A stretch of 64,000 bases of DNA from Exiguobacterium sp. BMC-KP (GTDB lineage Bacteria > Bacillota > Bacilli > Exiguobacteriales > Exiguobacteriaceae): assembly GCF_001275385.1 (NCBI RefSeq), contig NZ_LGIW01000015.1, positions 744,001 through 808,000 on the forward strand, written 5' to 3'. Every line of letters begins with the position of its first letter. The first letter of the stretch is position 1. This document shows, piece by piece, positions 7,167-15,773 of the stretch. Made by a program: the position numbers and the translations under genes. The notes below the pieces were generated by a model, which had not been told where the DNA came from, ran no database searches, and saw only the letters and a list, made by a program, of their open reading frames with translations.

Positions 7167-8588
7167 ATGAATCAGATAGAGAACAAGACGACTACGATTA
7201 AAAAATATGATTTTCCGACGGATTTCTGGTGGGGTACAGCTGCCTCGGCGACTCAAATGGAAGGAGCCGCCTATGAAGGTGGAAAAGGCCCGAACATTTG
7301 GGATCACTGGTACGAGGTCGAACCGAACCGCTTTTTTGATGGTGTCAGTGCTTCAGTAGCATCTGACTTTTATCACCAGTACAAACAAGACATCGCTTTA
7401 ATGAAGGATCTCGGGCACAATTCATTTCGACTATCGATTTCTTGGTCTCGTCTATTTCCAACGGGAGAAGGAAACATCAATCCGGAAGCGGTCGATTTCT
7501 ACAATCGTGTAATTGACGAGTTGATTGAAGCAGGGATCGAACCGTTCGTCAATTTATATCATTTCGATATGCCGCTTGCCTTACAAGAAAAAGGAGGATG
7601 GGAAAGCAGGGAAGTCGTGATGCATTATGTTGCTTATGCCAAAACCTGCTTTGAACTGTTCGGAGACCGTGTCGGAAAATGGTTTACCCATAACGAACCA
7701 ATCGTCCCGGTCGAAGGGGGCTACTTGTACGATTTTCATTATCCGAACGTCGTAGACTTTAAGCGAGCAGTCCAAGTCGCTTATCACTCGATTCTATCAA
7801 GTGCCCTTGCAATCGAAGCATACAGAGATACACAACAAACAGGGAAAATCGGGATCATTCTCAATCTGACACCGTCTTATCCAAGAAGTCAAAGTGAAGC
7901 AGATCGACAAGCGGCGCATCTCGCGGATATCCTGTTCAATCGTTCCTTCTTGGATCCATCTGTTTTAGGTACATTCCCCCCCGAATTAATCGAACTGTTA
8001 GACGAGCAGAATGCCCTCCCGACGATGGACGAGACGGACCGGCAGAAAATCGCCATGTATACGGTCGATGTGCTTGGTATCAACTACTACCAGCCGAGAC
8101 GTGTCAAGGTGAAAGAACATCTTCCGAACCCGAAGGCGCCGTTCATGCCAGAGCATCTTTTCGATTACTATGAGATGCCGGGACGAAAGATGAACCGGCA
8201 TCGTGGTTGGGAAATCTACGAGAAAGGCATCTATGATATCCTGACAAACGTACGTGAGAATTATGGGAACATCGAGTGCTTCATTTCAGAAAACGGAATG
8301 GGGGTAGAAGGAGAAGAACGCTACCGAGACGCGGATGGTAGTATCCAGGATGATTACCGGATCGATTTCATCGCAGAGCATCTGAAGTGGGTGCACAAAG
8401 CCTTAGAAGAAGGATCGAACGTCAAAGGCTATCATCTCTGGACCTTCATGGACAACTGGTCATGGAGTAATGCCTATAAGAACCGATATGGTTTCGTCGG
8501 TGTCGATTTGACGAATCAGACGCGAATAGTGAAAAAGAGCGGTCACTGGTTCAAGCATCTCATCGAAGGAAATGGATTCGTAAGATAA
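7167..8588 (+). CDS. gmuD: GH1 6-phospho-beta-glucosidase
   Basis: A 473-residue family 1 glycosidase, a normal length. The acid/base Glu177 is in THNEP and the nucleophile Glu375 in ISENGMG; the N-terminal GTAASATQMEG and the late LWTFMDNWSWSN motifs are also present. It should hydrolyse the phospho-disaccharide delivered by the PTS, releasing a hexose and a hexose-6-phosphate; a mannose-6-phosphate product would feed the divergent isomerase. The start at 7167 has an AGGAT site 9 nt away; GTG at 7158 is possible. No secreted mannanase (gmuG-like) is in the locus, so short oligosaccharides made elsewhere are the likely input. Confidence 0.9.
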   Translation: MNQIENKTTTIKKYDFPTDFWWGTAASATQMEGAAYEGGKGPNIWDHWYEVEPNRFFDGVSASVASDFYHQYKQDIALMKDLGHNSFRLSISWSRLFPTGEGNINPEAVDFYNRVIDELIEAGIEPFVNLYHFDMPLALQEKGGWESREVVMHYVAYAKTCFELFGDRVGKWFTHNEPIVPVEGGYLYDFHYPNVVDFKRAVQVAYHSILSSALAIEAYRDTQQTGKIGIILNLTPSYPRSQSEADRQAAHLADILFNRSFLDPSVLGTFPPELIELLDEQNALPTMDETDRQKIAMYTVDVLGINYYQPRRVKVKEHLPNPKAPFMPEHLFDYYEMPGRKMNRHRGWEIYEKGIYDILTNVRENYGNIECFISENGMGVEGEERYRDADGSIQDDYRIDFIAEHLKWVHKALEEGSNVKGYHLWTFMDNWSWSNAYKNRYGFVGVDLTNQTRIVKKSGHWFKHLIEGNGFVR

Positions 8589-8592
8589 ATCA

Positions 8593-8633
8593 AAGAGGAT
8601 CAGGGTATATCTAGCCTTGATCCTCTTTTTTTG
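8593..8633 (+). terminator. intrinsic terminator between the PTS operon and the regulator gene
   Basis: An 11-bp stem, AAAGAGGATCA / TGATCCTCTTT, followed by a T run. It should largely separate the regulator from the upstream operon. Confidence 0.85.
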
Positions 8634-8642
8634 TTATATTAT

Positions 8643-8660
8643 ATGTATATGTCTATACAT
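8643..8660. promoter_or_regulatory. palindromic operator before the GntR regulator gene
   Basis: ATGTATATGTCTATACAT: 7-bp arms ATGTATA / TATACAT around TGTC. A possible -10 (TATACA) overlaps its right arm, with TTGTTA 16 bp upstream as -35. The position indicates autoregulation by the GntR protein. Confidence 0.65.
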
Positions 8661-8671
8661 GGGGTGTTGTC

Positions 8672-9400
8672 ATGTCTAATAAAAAGAAACCAAAGTATGA
8701 AAAAATTGCAGATGAATTACGGGAACGAATTCTTAATGGCGGATACAATGTCGAAGAGGCGATGCCAGATGAGATTCAACTAGCAGAAGAGTTTGAGGTC
8801 AGCCGGATGACGATGAAGCGTGCTTTAGAAATCCTCGTACTCGAGGGAATCATTTATCGTCAACGGGGGCAAGGAACATTCATCTTACCGTCAAGCTTTT
8901 CCCAAGGAAGAATCAACGTGTTAAACAAAGAGTCACAAGGGTTGACGAAGCTGCTCGGGGAGCGGGCTGTCAGAAGTGAAGTGCTTCAGTTTGAGGTTCG
9001 TTTTCCGGAAGCCGAGGTCGCGCGCCATCTGATGATCGAAAAGACCGATCCCGTCTATGAAATACGGCGTGTTCGATATGTTGACGACGAACCATATGTG
9101 ATCGAACATACGTTCATGCCGTCTTCGTTGATTACTGGAGTGACGCGAGAAGTCCTCGATAGTTCGATTTACCGATATATCCAAGAAGAACTCGGTTATA
9201 CGATTACGAGTTCACACAAGATGATTCGTGCAGACAAGCCGAATCAATGGGATCATGAATATCTCGGGAACGAGGAGACTGATCCCGTCATCGAAGTGGA
9301 ACAAGTCGTATTCCTCGGTAATGGGAAACCGTTCGAGTATTCGTTCTCAAGACACCGTTATGATAAATTCGTCTTTACGTCTGTATACATCGGTAGATAA
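8672..9400 (+). CDS. gmuR: GntR/HutC-family regulator with UTRA domain
   Basis: A 242-residue regulator. Residues 8-75 are a GntR winged helix (KIADELRERILNG, then LAEEFEVSRMTMKRAL and RGQGTF); residues about 95-235 are a UTRA ligand domain that in this subfamily binds a phosphosugar. Its place after the PTS/glycosidase genes matches gmuR of Bacillus, which represses the operon until a sugar phosphate binds. The start is set by GGGGTG upstream. Operator-like sites lie before this gene and before the PTS operon. Confidence 0.85.
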   Translation: MSNKKKPKYEKIADELRERILNGGYNVEEAMPDEIQLAEEFEVSRMTMKRALEILVLEGIIYRQRGQGTFILPSSFSQGRINVLNKESQGLTKLLGERAVRSEVLQFEVRFPEAEVARHLMIEKTDPVYEIRRVRYVDDEPYVIEHTFMPSSLITGVTREVLDSSIYRYIQEELGYTITSSHKMIRADKPNQWDHEYLGNEETDPVIEVEQVVFLGNGKPFEYSFSRHRYDKFVFTSVYIGR

Positions 9401-9478
9401 TGCAAGCGTCGGATCACGTATACGTTTGATTTCGGACTGATGCTACGGTCATTTGTTTGATTAAATTGACTTAAGTTA

Positions 9479-9528
9479 GAAAGAGGATGGATTTCGACAG
9501 AGTGATTCTGCGAAGTGGTCCTCTTTTT
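9479..9528 (+). terminator. intrinsic terminator of the regulator gene
   Basis: Outer stem AAAGAGGA / TCCTCTTT with an inner hairpin (TTCG..CAGA / TCTG..CGAA) and a T run. Confidence 0.7.
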
Positions 9529-9596
9529 TACTGTGTTTTAAAACTGAATGAGACGATGAGATCTTTTGACAATAAACGTTTGTCGGCGATCTTGAG

Positions 9597-9633
9597 AACC
9601 TGAAGCCGGTACTCCACCGTGCTCAGGTTTTTA
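9597..9633 (+). terminator. orphan hairpin with T run
   Basis: AACCTGA / TCAGGTT outer stem with an inner CGGT / ACCG stem and TTTTT. It lies in a 600-bp stretch with no clear plus-strand gene. It could end a short untranslated RNA from about 9540, or be a backup terminator. No promoter was found. Confidence 0.45.
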
Positions 9634-9703
9634 GTCGTTTCTTGACACGACGATGAATAAAGTACGTGTTATAACGATGGAGTTTCCAGTTGAAAGGATT
9701 CAT
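9623..9703 (-). CDS. possible small cationic protein (26 residues)
   Basis: A very short minus-strand reading frame, MNPFNWKLHRYNTYFIHRRV and then KKRLKT, with a strong GGAGGAG site 9 nt before its ATG. It is rich in Arg, Lys, His and aromatic residues. Its stop codon lies inside the orphan hairpin arm. No homologue is known to me. The ribosome binding site is the main support; chance remains possible. Confidence 0.3.
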   Translation of the reverse strand: MNPFNWKLHRYNTYFIHRRVKKRLKT

Positions 9704-10018
9704 GTCATCTATCTCCTCCGAGACCTAGGAGCACTAAACTGAATATGGTGAAAAAGCTTTCGATGACTGGCAGTTACCCTTACAGGACATACTTTGTGAG
9801 ACAGTGCTCACGGAACGTACGATGAAAGTTCGATATTGAGAGTATTAATCTTGTTCGGACTGGAGAATCGGTCGTGATTCCTTGCCGAGTCTCCCCATTA
9901 CCTTTTAAAAGAGAGACGTAATAATTATTCGAAATAAATAAAATGTTATTTTAAGTTAATTCATTGTATAATAATTACTTATAAATGTAATTGATGTCAT
10001 TTTAAAGGGGTAATGATT
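9704..10018. other. gene-poor stretch
   Basis: About 300 bp with no supportable gene. It ends in an AT-rich part (TTGTATAATAATTACTTATA near 9964-9983) that probably holds the promoter of the following lipoprotein gene. Confidence 0.4.
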
Positions 10019-10996
10019 TTGAGAATATGTGTAGCATTCTTTTTTTCAATACTCATCTGTTTTGTATCAGGGTGTTCATCCCAACCGATGCAGCCGGCTG
10101 AGAAATCAAAGTCCACTATTCGAGAAGTTGAACTAGCGAAGGACCAGCATGCAAAAATCATCACGTTGTACCCAGCCTATATCGACTACATCAAAAAAGT
10201 TCAGAAAAAGATGAAGGATACAAACGTGACAGACGAGGATTTACAGCAAATCTTCGATAAAACCGTCCGTCGGGAACTGGATCGCATTCAGAAAGACCAG
10301 GATATCTATTTTGACTTTAAGGGGTTCAATGACGTGACTAACGCCACTTCCTATGTGAACGATTTAAAACGATTGACGAAGCGTCTGATGGATGAAGAGA
10401 AAGAAAATATGAAATCTGTTCATGAGGCACTCCGTAAATCAGCTGACCAAATTCCTGGTAAAGATAAAATCATCCTGATGTTACCATTATCGGAAGAGTA
10501 TCGATATGCCGCAAAGGCGACGAGCGGGTTGATGGGTTTTGCGATGAGCGATGGTAGCATGGTGATTATGTTAGGTGAAGAGTATACGCCCGAAATTCTG
10601 AAGTACGCCGTCGCACATGAGTATAATCATTCCGTAGTGAACGAACATCCTGAAATCAGGCAACCAAGTTCCATCGACTATCTCATATTCGAAGGTAAAG
10701 CGGAGGTGTTTGCGCAAGAACTTTATCCAGAAGCTCCCCCTATAGAAACGGAGAAGATGGCCTCCAGCGATAAAAAGAAGATACTCGAACAGGTCAAGAA
10801 CAACTCCTTAAGCTATGAAGAACTTAGCACTGGAAGTGAAGCGAAGGAGATTCCTCGATTGACGATTTACAGCCTAGGAACGGAGTTAATGTCAGATTTT
10901 CGACAAAAAAAATCTGAGCAGACGTTACAAGAGTTCTCATTAACACCGCTTTCAGATGTCATTCATAAAGGAAAGTTTAAATCGGTTCTTGAGTAA
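10019..10996 (+). CDS. lipoprotein metalloprotease-like protein (DUF2268 type)
   Basis: A 325-residue protein with a lipoprotein signal (FVSGC, Cys19) and the zinc-protease motif HEYNH at about 200-204, followed by EGKAEVFAQE, whose Glu could be the third ligand. The pattern is that of DUF2268 predicted proteases. It should be anchored outside the membrane. TTG at 10019 is 8 nt after AAAGGGG; an ATG at 10013 is only 2 nt away and less likely. A paralogue on the other strand (20232-21182) shares length, lipobox, HEYxH and the C-terminal layout. Substrate unknown. Confidence 0.75.
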   Translation: MRICVAFFFSILICFVSGCSSQPMQPAEKSKSTIREVELAKDQHAKIITLYPAYIDYIKKVQKKMKDTNVTDEDLQQIFDKTVRRELDRIQKDQDIYFDFKGFNDVTNATSYVNDLKRLTKRLMDEEKENMKSVHEALRKSADQIPGKDKIILMLPLSEEYRYAAKATSGLMGFAMSDGSMVIMLGEEYTPEILKYAVAHEYNHSVVNEHPEIRQPSSIDYLIFEGKAEVFAQELYPEAPPIETEKMASSDKKKILEQVKNNSLSYEELSTGSEAKEIPRLTIYSLGTELMSDFRQKKSEQTLQEFSLTPLSDVIHKGKFKSVLE

Positions 10997-11060
10997 AAAT
11001 GAAAAGGTGTATTTCTAAAAAACTGACTTTTGCAGAGGATAGTAAAAACTTTGATCTAAA

Positions 11061-11167
11061 AGGTCAAAACTCCAAAAGCAATCGAAGATATAATGGGGGA
11101 TGTGAAGAGAGTACGGTCAGATAAAGTTGTGATGAAATGGTTGCGTGACGATCTACTGAATATATAA
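11061..11167 (+). pseudogene. possible 3' remnant of a gene
   Basis: After an in-frame TAA this frame reads KVKTPKAIEDIMGDVKRVRS and on to WLRDDLLNI, a plausible helical C-terminus. It stops 1 bp before a strong terminator at 11169. There is no Shine-Dalgarno or start before the internal ATG at 11093. It looks like the surviving end of a deleted gene. I do not recognise the family. Confidence 0.3.
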
Positions 11168-11168
11168 G

Positions 11169-11214
11169 AACGTTTTCTCTCTTGCATATGTTCTAGAGGG
11201 GGAACGTTTTTTTT
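11169..11214 (+). terminator. strong intrinsic terminator
   Basis: A 14-bp stem, AACGTTTTCTCTCT / AGAGGGGGAACGTT with G-U pairs, a 12-nt loop and eight T. Confidence 0.8.
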
Positions 11215-11273
11215 AGACAGTCATATCTTTTTAAAAGGATAGACATTCGACATCCTGTTTGAACTATACGATT

Positions 11274-11516
11274 TTATGCGAATATCCCTAAAAAATTCAA
11301 GACAGATAGTACAAACAAAATTAAAAGAACTGTCATTAAAATAAAGGCTAACACTTTACCTACACCTCTATTACTAAAGATAGCAGCTAATAATGCAAGG
11401 ACCAGACCACCAATGAGGATGGCGTCGCCCCAAAACCCGTTGATCGGGAATGTAAAAAGTACCAAGAAAGTAAGAATCATTAATCCGATAGAAATCCAGC
11501 CGAGTTTTGCTCTCAA
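11274..11516 (-). CDS. small membrane protein, paralogue A
   Basis: An 80-residue protein with three membrane helices, beginning MRAKLGWISIGLMILTF and containing INGFWGD. TTG at 11516 is 6 nt after AAAGGAGGT, which decides the start; an in-frame ATG at 11549 lies before that site. A clear paralogue is at 23675-23914 (shared LGWISIG, NGFWG and C-terminal hydrophobic pattern). Function unknown. Confidence 0.6.
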   Translation of the reverse strand: MRAKLGWISIGLMILTFLVLFTFPINGFWGDAILIGGLVLALLAAIFSNRGVGKVLAFILMTVLLILFVLSVLNFLGIFA

Positions 11517-11908
11517 GAAAATACCTCCTTTTATTTCTATAAATTCCATTATTAGTATACAAAAAAGAGTGATGTTAAAACAATTAAAAGTGTATGTTTT
11601 ACTTCTAGACGTCTGTCTTCCTATCTATTGTATTAGAAATTTATTGATGCTAATTTAAAATAAATTACTGCCTATAGCCAGTCCAAATTTTTGTACAGAA
11701 AAGAAAATTTTTTGAACAAACACCGTAAAAAAATTCTTTTTCAGTTACTTAACGCGTCAGATTTCATTATTCCCTTATGCATCTTTTTATAATGACAAGA
11801 GTTTTTGGTAAAAATCATTAAAATAAACTTACTTTTTAATACAAATAGAAGGTCGTATGGTAGAGTGATGGTGGTCGAGTATTAGCTACGAACAAAGGAG
11901 ATTTGAAG
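11517..11908. other. AT-rich intergenic stretch
   Basis: About 390 bp, very A/T rich. A TATAAT lies at about 11789, but no -35 sits at standard spacing. No supportable gene is present. It probably carries promoters for the small membrane gene to the left and for the following gene. Confidence 0.35.
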
Positions 11909-12187
11909 ATGTTATCTTGGCTCGGTATACATAAGATAGAGAAACAAAGACGTCAATTTTTTGGGAATATTGAAAAGCGAACTACAACCTTAGTTTTACT
12001 GACATCTTTGTTGGTTTCATATGGAATCAAGATGTTGTTTACGTATTTAATTCCATTCGCATATTCGAAGGATCCCATCGTTGCTATTTTGCCAGGAATA
12101 ATAGGAGTATTGGTTGCCGTAATATACGTATTAGTTCTAGAGAGACGACTTCAAGAGAAACACAGTGAAAACATTAAGCAAAGCTGA
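11909..12187 (+). CDS. small two-helix membrane protein
   Basis: A 92-residue protein with a basic amphipathic N-terminus (MLSWLGIHKIEKQRRQFF), two membrane helices (about 28-50 and 57-78) and a charged C-terminus. ATG at 11909 is 8 nt after AAAGGAG; TTG at 11903 is too close. No family recognised. Confidence 0.55.
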   Translation: MLSWLGIHKIEKQRRQFFGNIEKRTTTLVLLTSLLVSYGIKMLFTYLIPFAYSKDPIVAILPGIIGVLVAVIYVLVLERRLQEKHSENIKQS

Positions 12188-12234
12188 CGAATAAATAATA
12201 TAAATTGATAGATTCATGCTTGGAGGTACTTATC

Positions 12235-12735
12235 ATGTTTACAGTCGAAAACTATATTGATTCAATTGAGGTCCATCTTGAAAAGCAGTCAGGTTTAGTG
12301 GTGGACCAACTTCAGAAAATCTTTTCTTATCCGTTCTCAAAGGACATCGAAGTACTGGACTTCACAGCATTCATTGAACCGACTAGATTTGAACTTTCGG
12401 TCATCATGTTCTCAATGGATAAAGAAGCAAATGAAGTATTTAACGAAGGAAGCGATTCAACTGTTTTTGCTGGGAGCGAAGATGTATTACAAGAAGTCGA
12501 ATATCATCAAATGAACGACAGTCAACTCGATACTTTTTTTGATTTTCATGAGCAAAATGAAGAAATATTAATTTCAAAAGAACAAAACCTTTTTGCACAG
12601 TGGTTCAAAAGATGTTGGGAAAAAGCTGGTGGAGCGTCACTAGATCTTCCATCGTACTTTACTTTGCACGATAGTGATGACTCTCTTGATTTAAAAAACA
12701 ATTGTTGGGTGGATGCTGAAGAAAAATGGTCTTGA
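12235..12735 (+). CDS. acidic cytosolic protein, immunity-like
   Basis: A 166-residue, strongly acidic soluble protein with no signal or membrane segment. A C-terminal stretch with WFKRCWEKAGG, LPSYFTLHD and DLKNNCW resembles the small acidic immunity-type proteins common in Bacillales polymorphic-toxin loci, but I cannot name the family. GGAGGT is 7 nt before the ATG. It ends at its own terminator. The immunity role is inferred from character and neighbours. Confidence 0.5.
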   Translation: MFTVENYIDSIEVHLEKQSGLVVDQLQKIFSYPFSKDIEVLDFTAFIEPTRFELSVIMFSMDKEANEVFNEGSDSTVFAGSEDVLQEVEYHQMNDSQLDTFFDFHEQNEEILISKEQNLFAQWFKRCWEKAGGASLDLPSYFTLHDSDDSLDLKNNCWVDAEEKWS

Positions 12736-12741
12736 ATCACT

Positions 12742-12769
12742 AAGAATGTCTATATAGGCATTCTTTTTT
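12742..12769 (+). terminator. intrinsic terminator
   Basis: AAGAATG / CATTCTT stem followed by six T in total. Confidence 0.75.
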
Positions 12770-12833
12770 GTAGATTAAAATCAATCAAGCGAGATGTTTT
12801 AGAGTTGCTTAAATAAAGGGGACGTAGAGTGGA

Positions 12834-13379
12834 ATGAATAAAACCTTAATTGGCTCGTTCCTATTCGGAAATATTTTTCTCTCCGCATGTAGCGAACATA
12901 GCGAATTTCAGAATAAGCCAATCCATGAAAAAATTGATCTAAACGTTGCTGTTGTAGGACGTTTTCCGACAGTCACGACTGAACCGAAAGTCAAGAAGAT
13001 ATCACTGACTGATTTAAAAGGTGATCTACAAAAGTTTGATGCGGTATTCATAGACAAGCAGCACTTACAAGCAGCATCTGAAAAAGAGTATGCGACTGTC
13101 TACAAAAAATCTAGAGTTCCTTTTTTCTTCATCGGGAGTAAAAAATCGTATGCGCCTTTCGTTGATCCAGAGATATCATATAAGGATGAAATCGAGACCG
13201 GGAGCAATAGCTATGTCACAGGAGTTTATTATGCAAAGGAAAAAGTGGAGAAGAGTTGGGAATATGGCATACATAACCCGAAACCGGACCAACAAGAAAA
13301 AGAAAACATTTTTGAAGAAATCTATAAGACGATCCTTACAGTAGATCACCCTGCTTCAGACGGAACAAGCAGTTCGTAG
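12834..13379 (+). CDS. lipoprotein of unknown function
   Basis: A 181-residue protein with a lipoprotein signal peptide ending FLSAC (Cys19). The mature part begins with a strand (IDLNVAVVGRFPTV), then a FDAVFIDKQHL segment, like the first half of an alpha/beta fold; a VPFFFIGSKKSYAPF stretch follows. It ends in a Ser/Thr tail. No catalytic motif seen. GAGTGG is the only Shine-Dalgarno. It lies among immunity-type genes. Confidence 0.55.
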   Translation: MNKTLIGSFLFGNIFLSACSEHSEFQNKPIHEKIDLNVAVVGRFPTVTTEPKVKKISLTDLKGDLQKFDAVFIDKQHLQAASEKEYATVYKKSRVPFFFIGSKKSYAPFVDPEISYKDEIETGSNSYVTGVYYAKEKVEKSWEYGIHNPKPDQQEKENIFEEIYKTILTVDHPASDGTSSS

Positions 13380-13469
13380 TAAGAGGTTAATTGTAAAAAG
13401 AATGAACGTAAGAGGTAATTGGAGATATGGGTATATCATTCTTTAGTTGTGTTAGGAGGAGCGTTACAT

Positions 13470-14252
13470 ATGTCAAAGTATGCATTGAATGACTATGCTT
13501 TTCAAGGGGAGCTAAAGAAGGTCCGAAAAGCGATCAGAAGCGGAGCAGATATCGATATGCTGGATGAGGAAGGATACAGTCCGCTACACTGGGCGATTCA
13601 AGAAGGATATCTGGATATTGTCCGGCTTTTGATTGAGAGCGGCGCAGATCTTGAAAAACTGAATCGGGAAGGGTTCTCACCCTTACATATCGCGCTACTT
13701 GATAATCAAACGGAGATTGCGATTGAAATCATTCAGCAAGGAGTATCATTCGAGATCGATACGGATGGATATAATGCGTTGCACGTGGTTGCGAGTAAAA
13801 CTGGCAATTCAAAAATTCTTGAGGCGCTCGCTCGCGAAACACAATACATCAATCGATTTGATGGGGGTGGAGATGGATACGCGCCACTCCACTATGCTGC
13901 ACAAGAAAATAAAGTGAAGTGTATCAACGTATTACTTCAAGCCGGGGCGGATGTGAATTTGCGCACAGTACATGGATTCACCCCATTACACACTGCGGCG
14001 GGAGAAGGAAATGCCAAAGCCGTTAAAGCACTGATTGAGGGACAGGCGGAAGTGGAAGCTGAAAACCCGCTTGATAGTCACGCGACGCCGCTGATGTTAG
14101 CAGTTAGTTATAATCACGCTAAGGTCGTTCATGAATTACTACAACACGGAGCAGATCCGAAGCATCAGGATGCCAATGGAAAAACGGCCATTGATTATGC
14201 GAAAAAATATAAAAATAAAAAAATCCTAAAATTCTTCGATGGAATGCGTTAA
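13470..14252 (+). CDS. ankyrin-repeat protein
   Basis: A 260-residue cytosolic protein made of about seven ankyrin repeats; the GYSPLHWAIQEGYLDIVRLL unit and G-x-TPLH-x-A patterns recur every 33 residues from residue 4 to the end. Ankyrin stacks bind proteins; there is no enzyme domain. AGGAGGAG precedes the ATG at 13470; upstream in-frame codons to 13419 are not supported. In Bacillales such proteins are often part of toxin-immunity gene clusters, and the neighbours here fit that. Confidence 0.85.
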   Translation: MSKYALNDYAFQGELKKVRKAIRSGADIDMLDEEGYSPLHWAIQEGYLDIVRLLIESGADLEKLNREGFSPLHIALLDNQTEIAIEIIQQGVSFEIDTDGYNALHVVASKTGNSKILEALARETQYINRFDGGGDGYAPLHYAAQENKVKCINVLLQAGADVNLRTVHGFTPLHTAAGEGNAKAVKALIEGQAEVEAENPLDSHATPLMLAVSYNHAKVVHELLQHGADPKHQDANGKTAIDYAKKYKNKKILKFFDGMR

Positions 14253-14266
14253 TGGATAAATTGTCG

Positions 14267-14302
14267 CCCTCTTCTTTTTGAGTCTAAAAGGAAAGGGTTT
14301 TT
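14267..14302 (+). terminator. intrinsic terminator after the ankyrin gene
   Basis: Imperfect 12-bp stem (CCCTCTTCTTTT / AAAAGGAAAGGG) and five T. Confidence 0.6.
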
Positions 14303-14459
14303 ATATGGAGTACTTCTTTCATATCAAAACTTCTTAACAAAGTAATATAAGAAACAATAAATAAAAATTCCTAAAAATGTATTATGAAATATATAATATA
14401 TAGTAGAGGTTATTTTTTGGAAAGGATATTTCCTTCATGTCATGAAATGAGGATATAAA

Positions 14460-15758
14460 ATGAATTACATCGAACATTTAGAAGCTCATTGCGGTGAAAT
14501 TACAGGTCATCTCGAGATGGAAGAATTACAAGAGCAGGCGATTCAATTGGTTCAGTTTCAAAATGCACCGTTTACGAATGCGAGGATGGTGACATCACTC
14601 GGACTATTGCGCTACCCGTTGCAATTTGAGAACGGTGCCGTCGTCCATCAAGAAGTGATGCTCTCCTTCATGCAACAAGAGGCGGAGTCGGACATGATTG
14701 AATTACTCCATCGCTTGACGCTGGAAGCATTAAAGACTGGACACGCTTATGATTTAGGCGAGTACTTACCGATGCCGAATGGCTTGTTATCGAAGTATGG
14801 TTTCGCTGCCCTATACGTGACGACACCGTTCTACTTTGAAGAATCATTTCAAGTCTATAAAGGGAATTCGGCATTCGGGGAACCGGGGACGGTGTTACCA
14901 GTCTGGTTCGTACCGATCTTTGCTTCAGAAGTCGCATACATCGAACAATACGGTGTCGATGAATTTAATGAGTTGTTATATGAAACTGAGATGCAATTGC
15001 TTAATTTAAAGCGTCATCCGCTCTTTGGAGACGAAGAAGCAATCGAAGCATTGAACGCTAAGAGACAGCTCTTCGTTCTCGAGTGTGAGATTACGGATGC
15101 GTTTTTTGAAGATGACATTCAACGATCGCTAGTACTAGACGGACCAATGAATAAGGCATATGAGATAAATCTTGATTCGGAAGCACGAGGTAATGCGGTC
15201 GAAACTCAAGCTTTCCTATTTGATTTTCTAAATCATCAAAATCGTTTTCCGATCTACGCGACCTTTTTTGCTTTTAAAGGGGAGGAAAAAGACAATAAAG
15301 CGTTCTTCACGCAGCATCAAATGTCGTTCGTTTCACATGTCTTGTCTAAGCAAAAACAAACGGACGGATGGTTACGCAGAAAACGAACATCGACAAGGGA
15401 GAGTCATTACTTCACGGTCAAGATTGAAGATACTAAGATGCTTGAACTAATTCTTAAACACGCTTATGGAGTCGGAATGATGAACGAACTGTTCATGTTT
15501 TCGTATTCTGATCGTTTGTCGATTCAACGAGAGGTCGAAACGACGTTCCGAAAAACACGTGTCTTAGAAGATCGATTTGTTTATCCGGAAGAGACGACCG
15601 TCGTGATTGTCGGCGATGGTACAATGCTTTATCTGCTCTCGAACGAAGAACAATTCGCGTATGATCTTCGGACGGACTGGGCAAAACGACTACGACAACA
15701 GTTACCAAGCGATACGGTGATTCGTCAGCTAAACGGAGAATGGTTCGCGGATCTATAG
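14460..15758 (+). CDS. SUFU-like domain protein with an extra C-terminal domain
   Basis: A 432-residue cytosolic protein. Residues 1 to about 180 match the suppressor-of-fused-like domain of bacteria (YIEHLEAHCGEITGHLE start, ALKTGHAYDLGEYLP, and VLPVWFVPIFASEVAYIEQY), a fold used widely for immunity against polymorphic toxins. Residues about 190-432 form a second acidic domain I do not recognise. No Shine-Dalgarno is strong; the sequence before the ATG is AT-rich. It starts a closely packed run of immunity-type genes (16 bp to the next). Confidence 0.7.
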   Translation: MNYIEHLEAHCGEITGHLEMEELQEQAIQLVQFQNAPFTNARMVTSLGLLRYPLQFENGAVVHQEVMLSFMQQEAESDMIELLHRLTLEALKTGHAYDLGEYLPMPNGLLSKYGFAALYVTTPFYFEESFQVYKGNSAFGEPGTVLPVWFVPIFASEVAYIEQYGVDEFNELLYETEMQLLNLKRHPLFGDEEAIEALNAKRQLFVLECEITDAFFEDDIQRSLVLDGPMNKAYEINLDSEARGNAVETQAFLFDFLNHQNRFPIYATFFAFKGEEKDNKAFFTQHQMSFVSHVLSKQKQTDGWLRRKRTSTRESHYFTVKIEDTKMLELILKHAYGVGMMNELFMFSYSDRLSIQREVETTFRKTRVLEDRFVYPEETTVVIVGDGTMLYLLSNEEQFAYDLRTDWAKRLRQQLPSDTVIRQLNGEWFADL

Positions 15759-15773
15759 GACGGGAGGAAAGTC

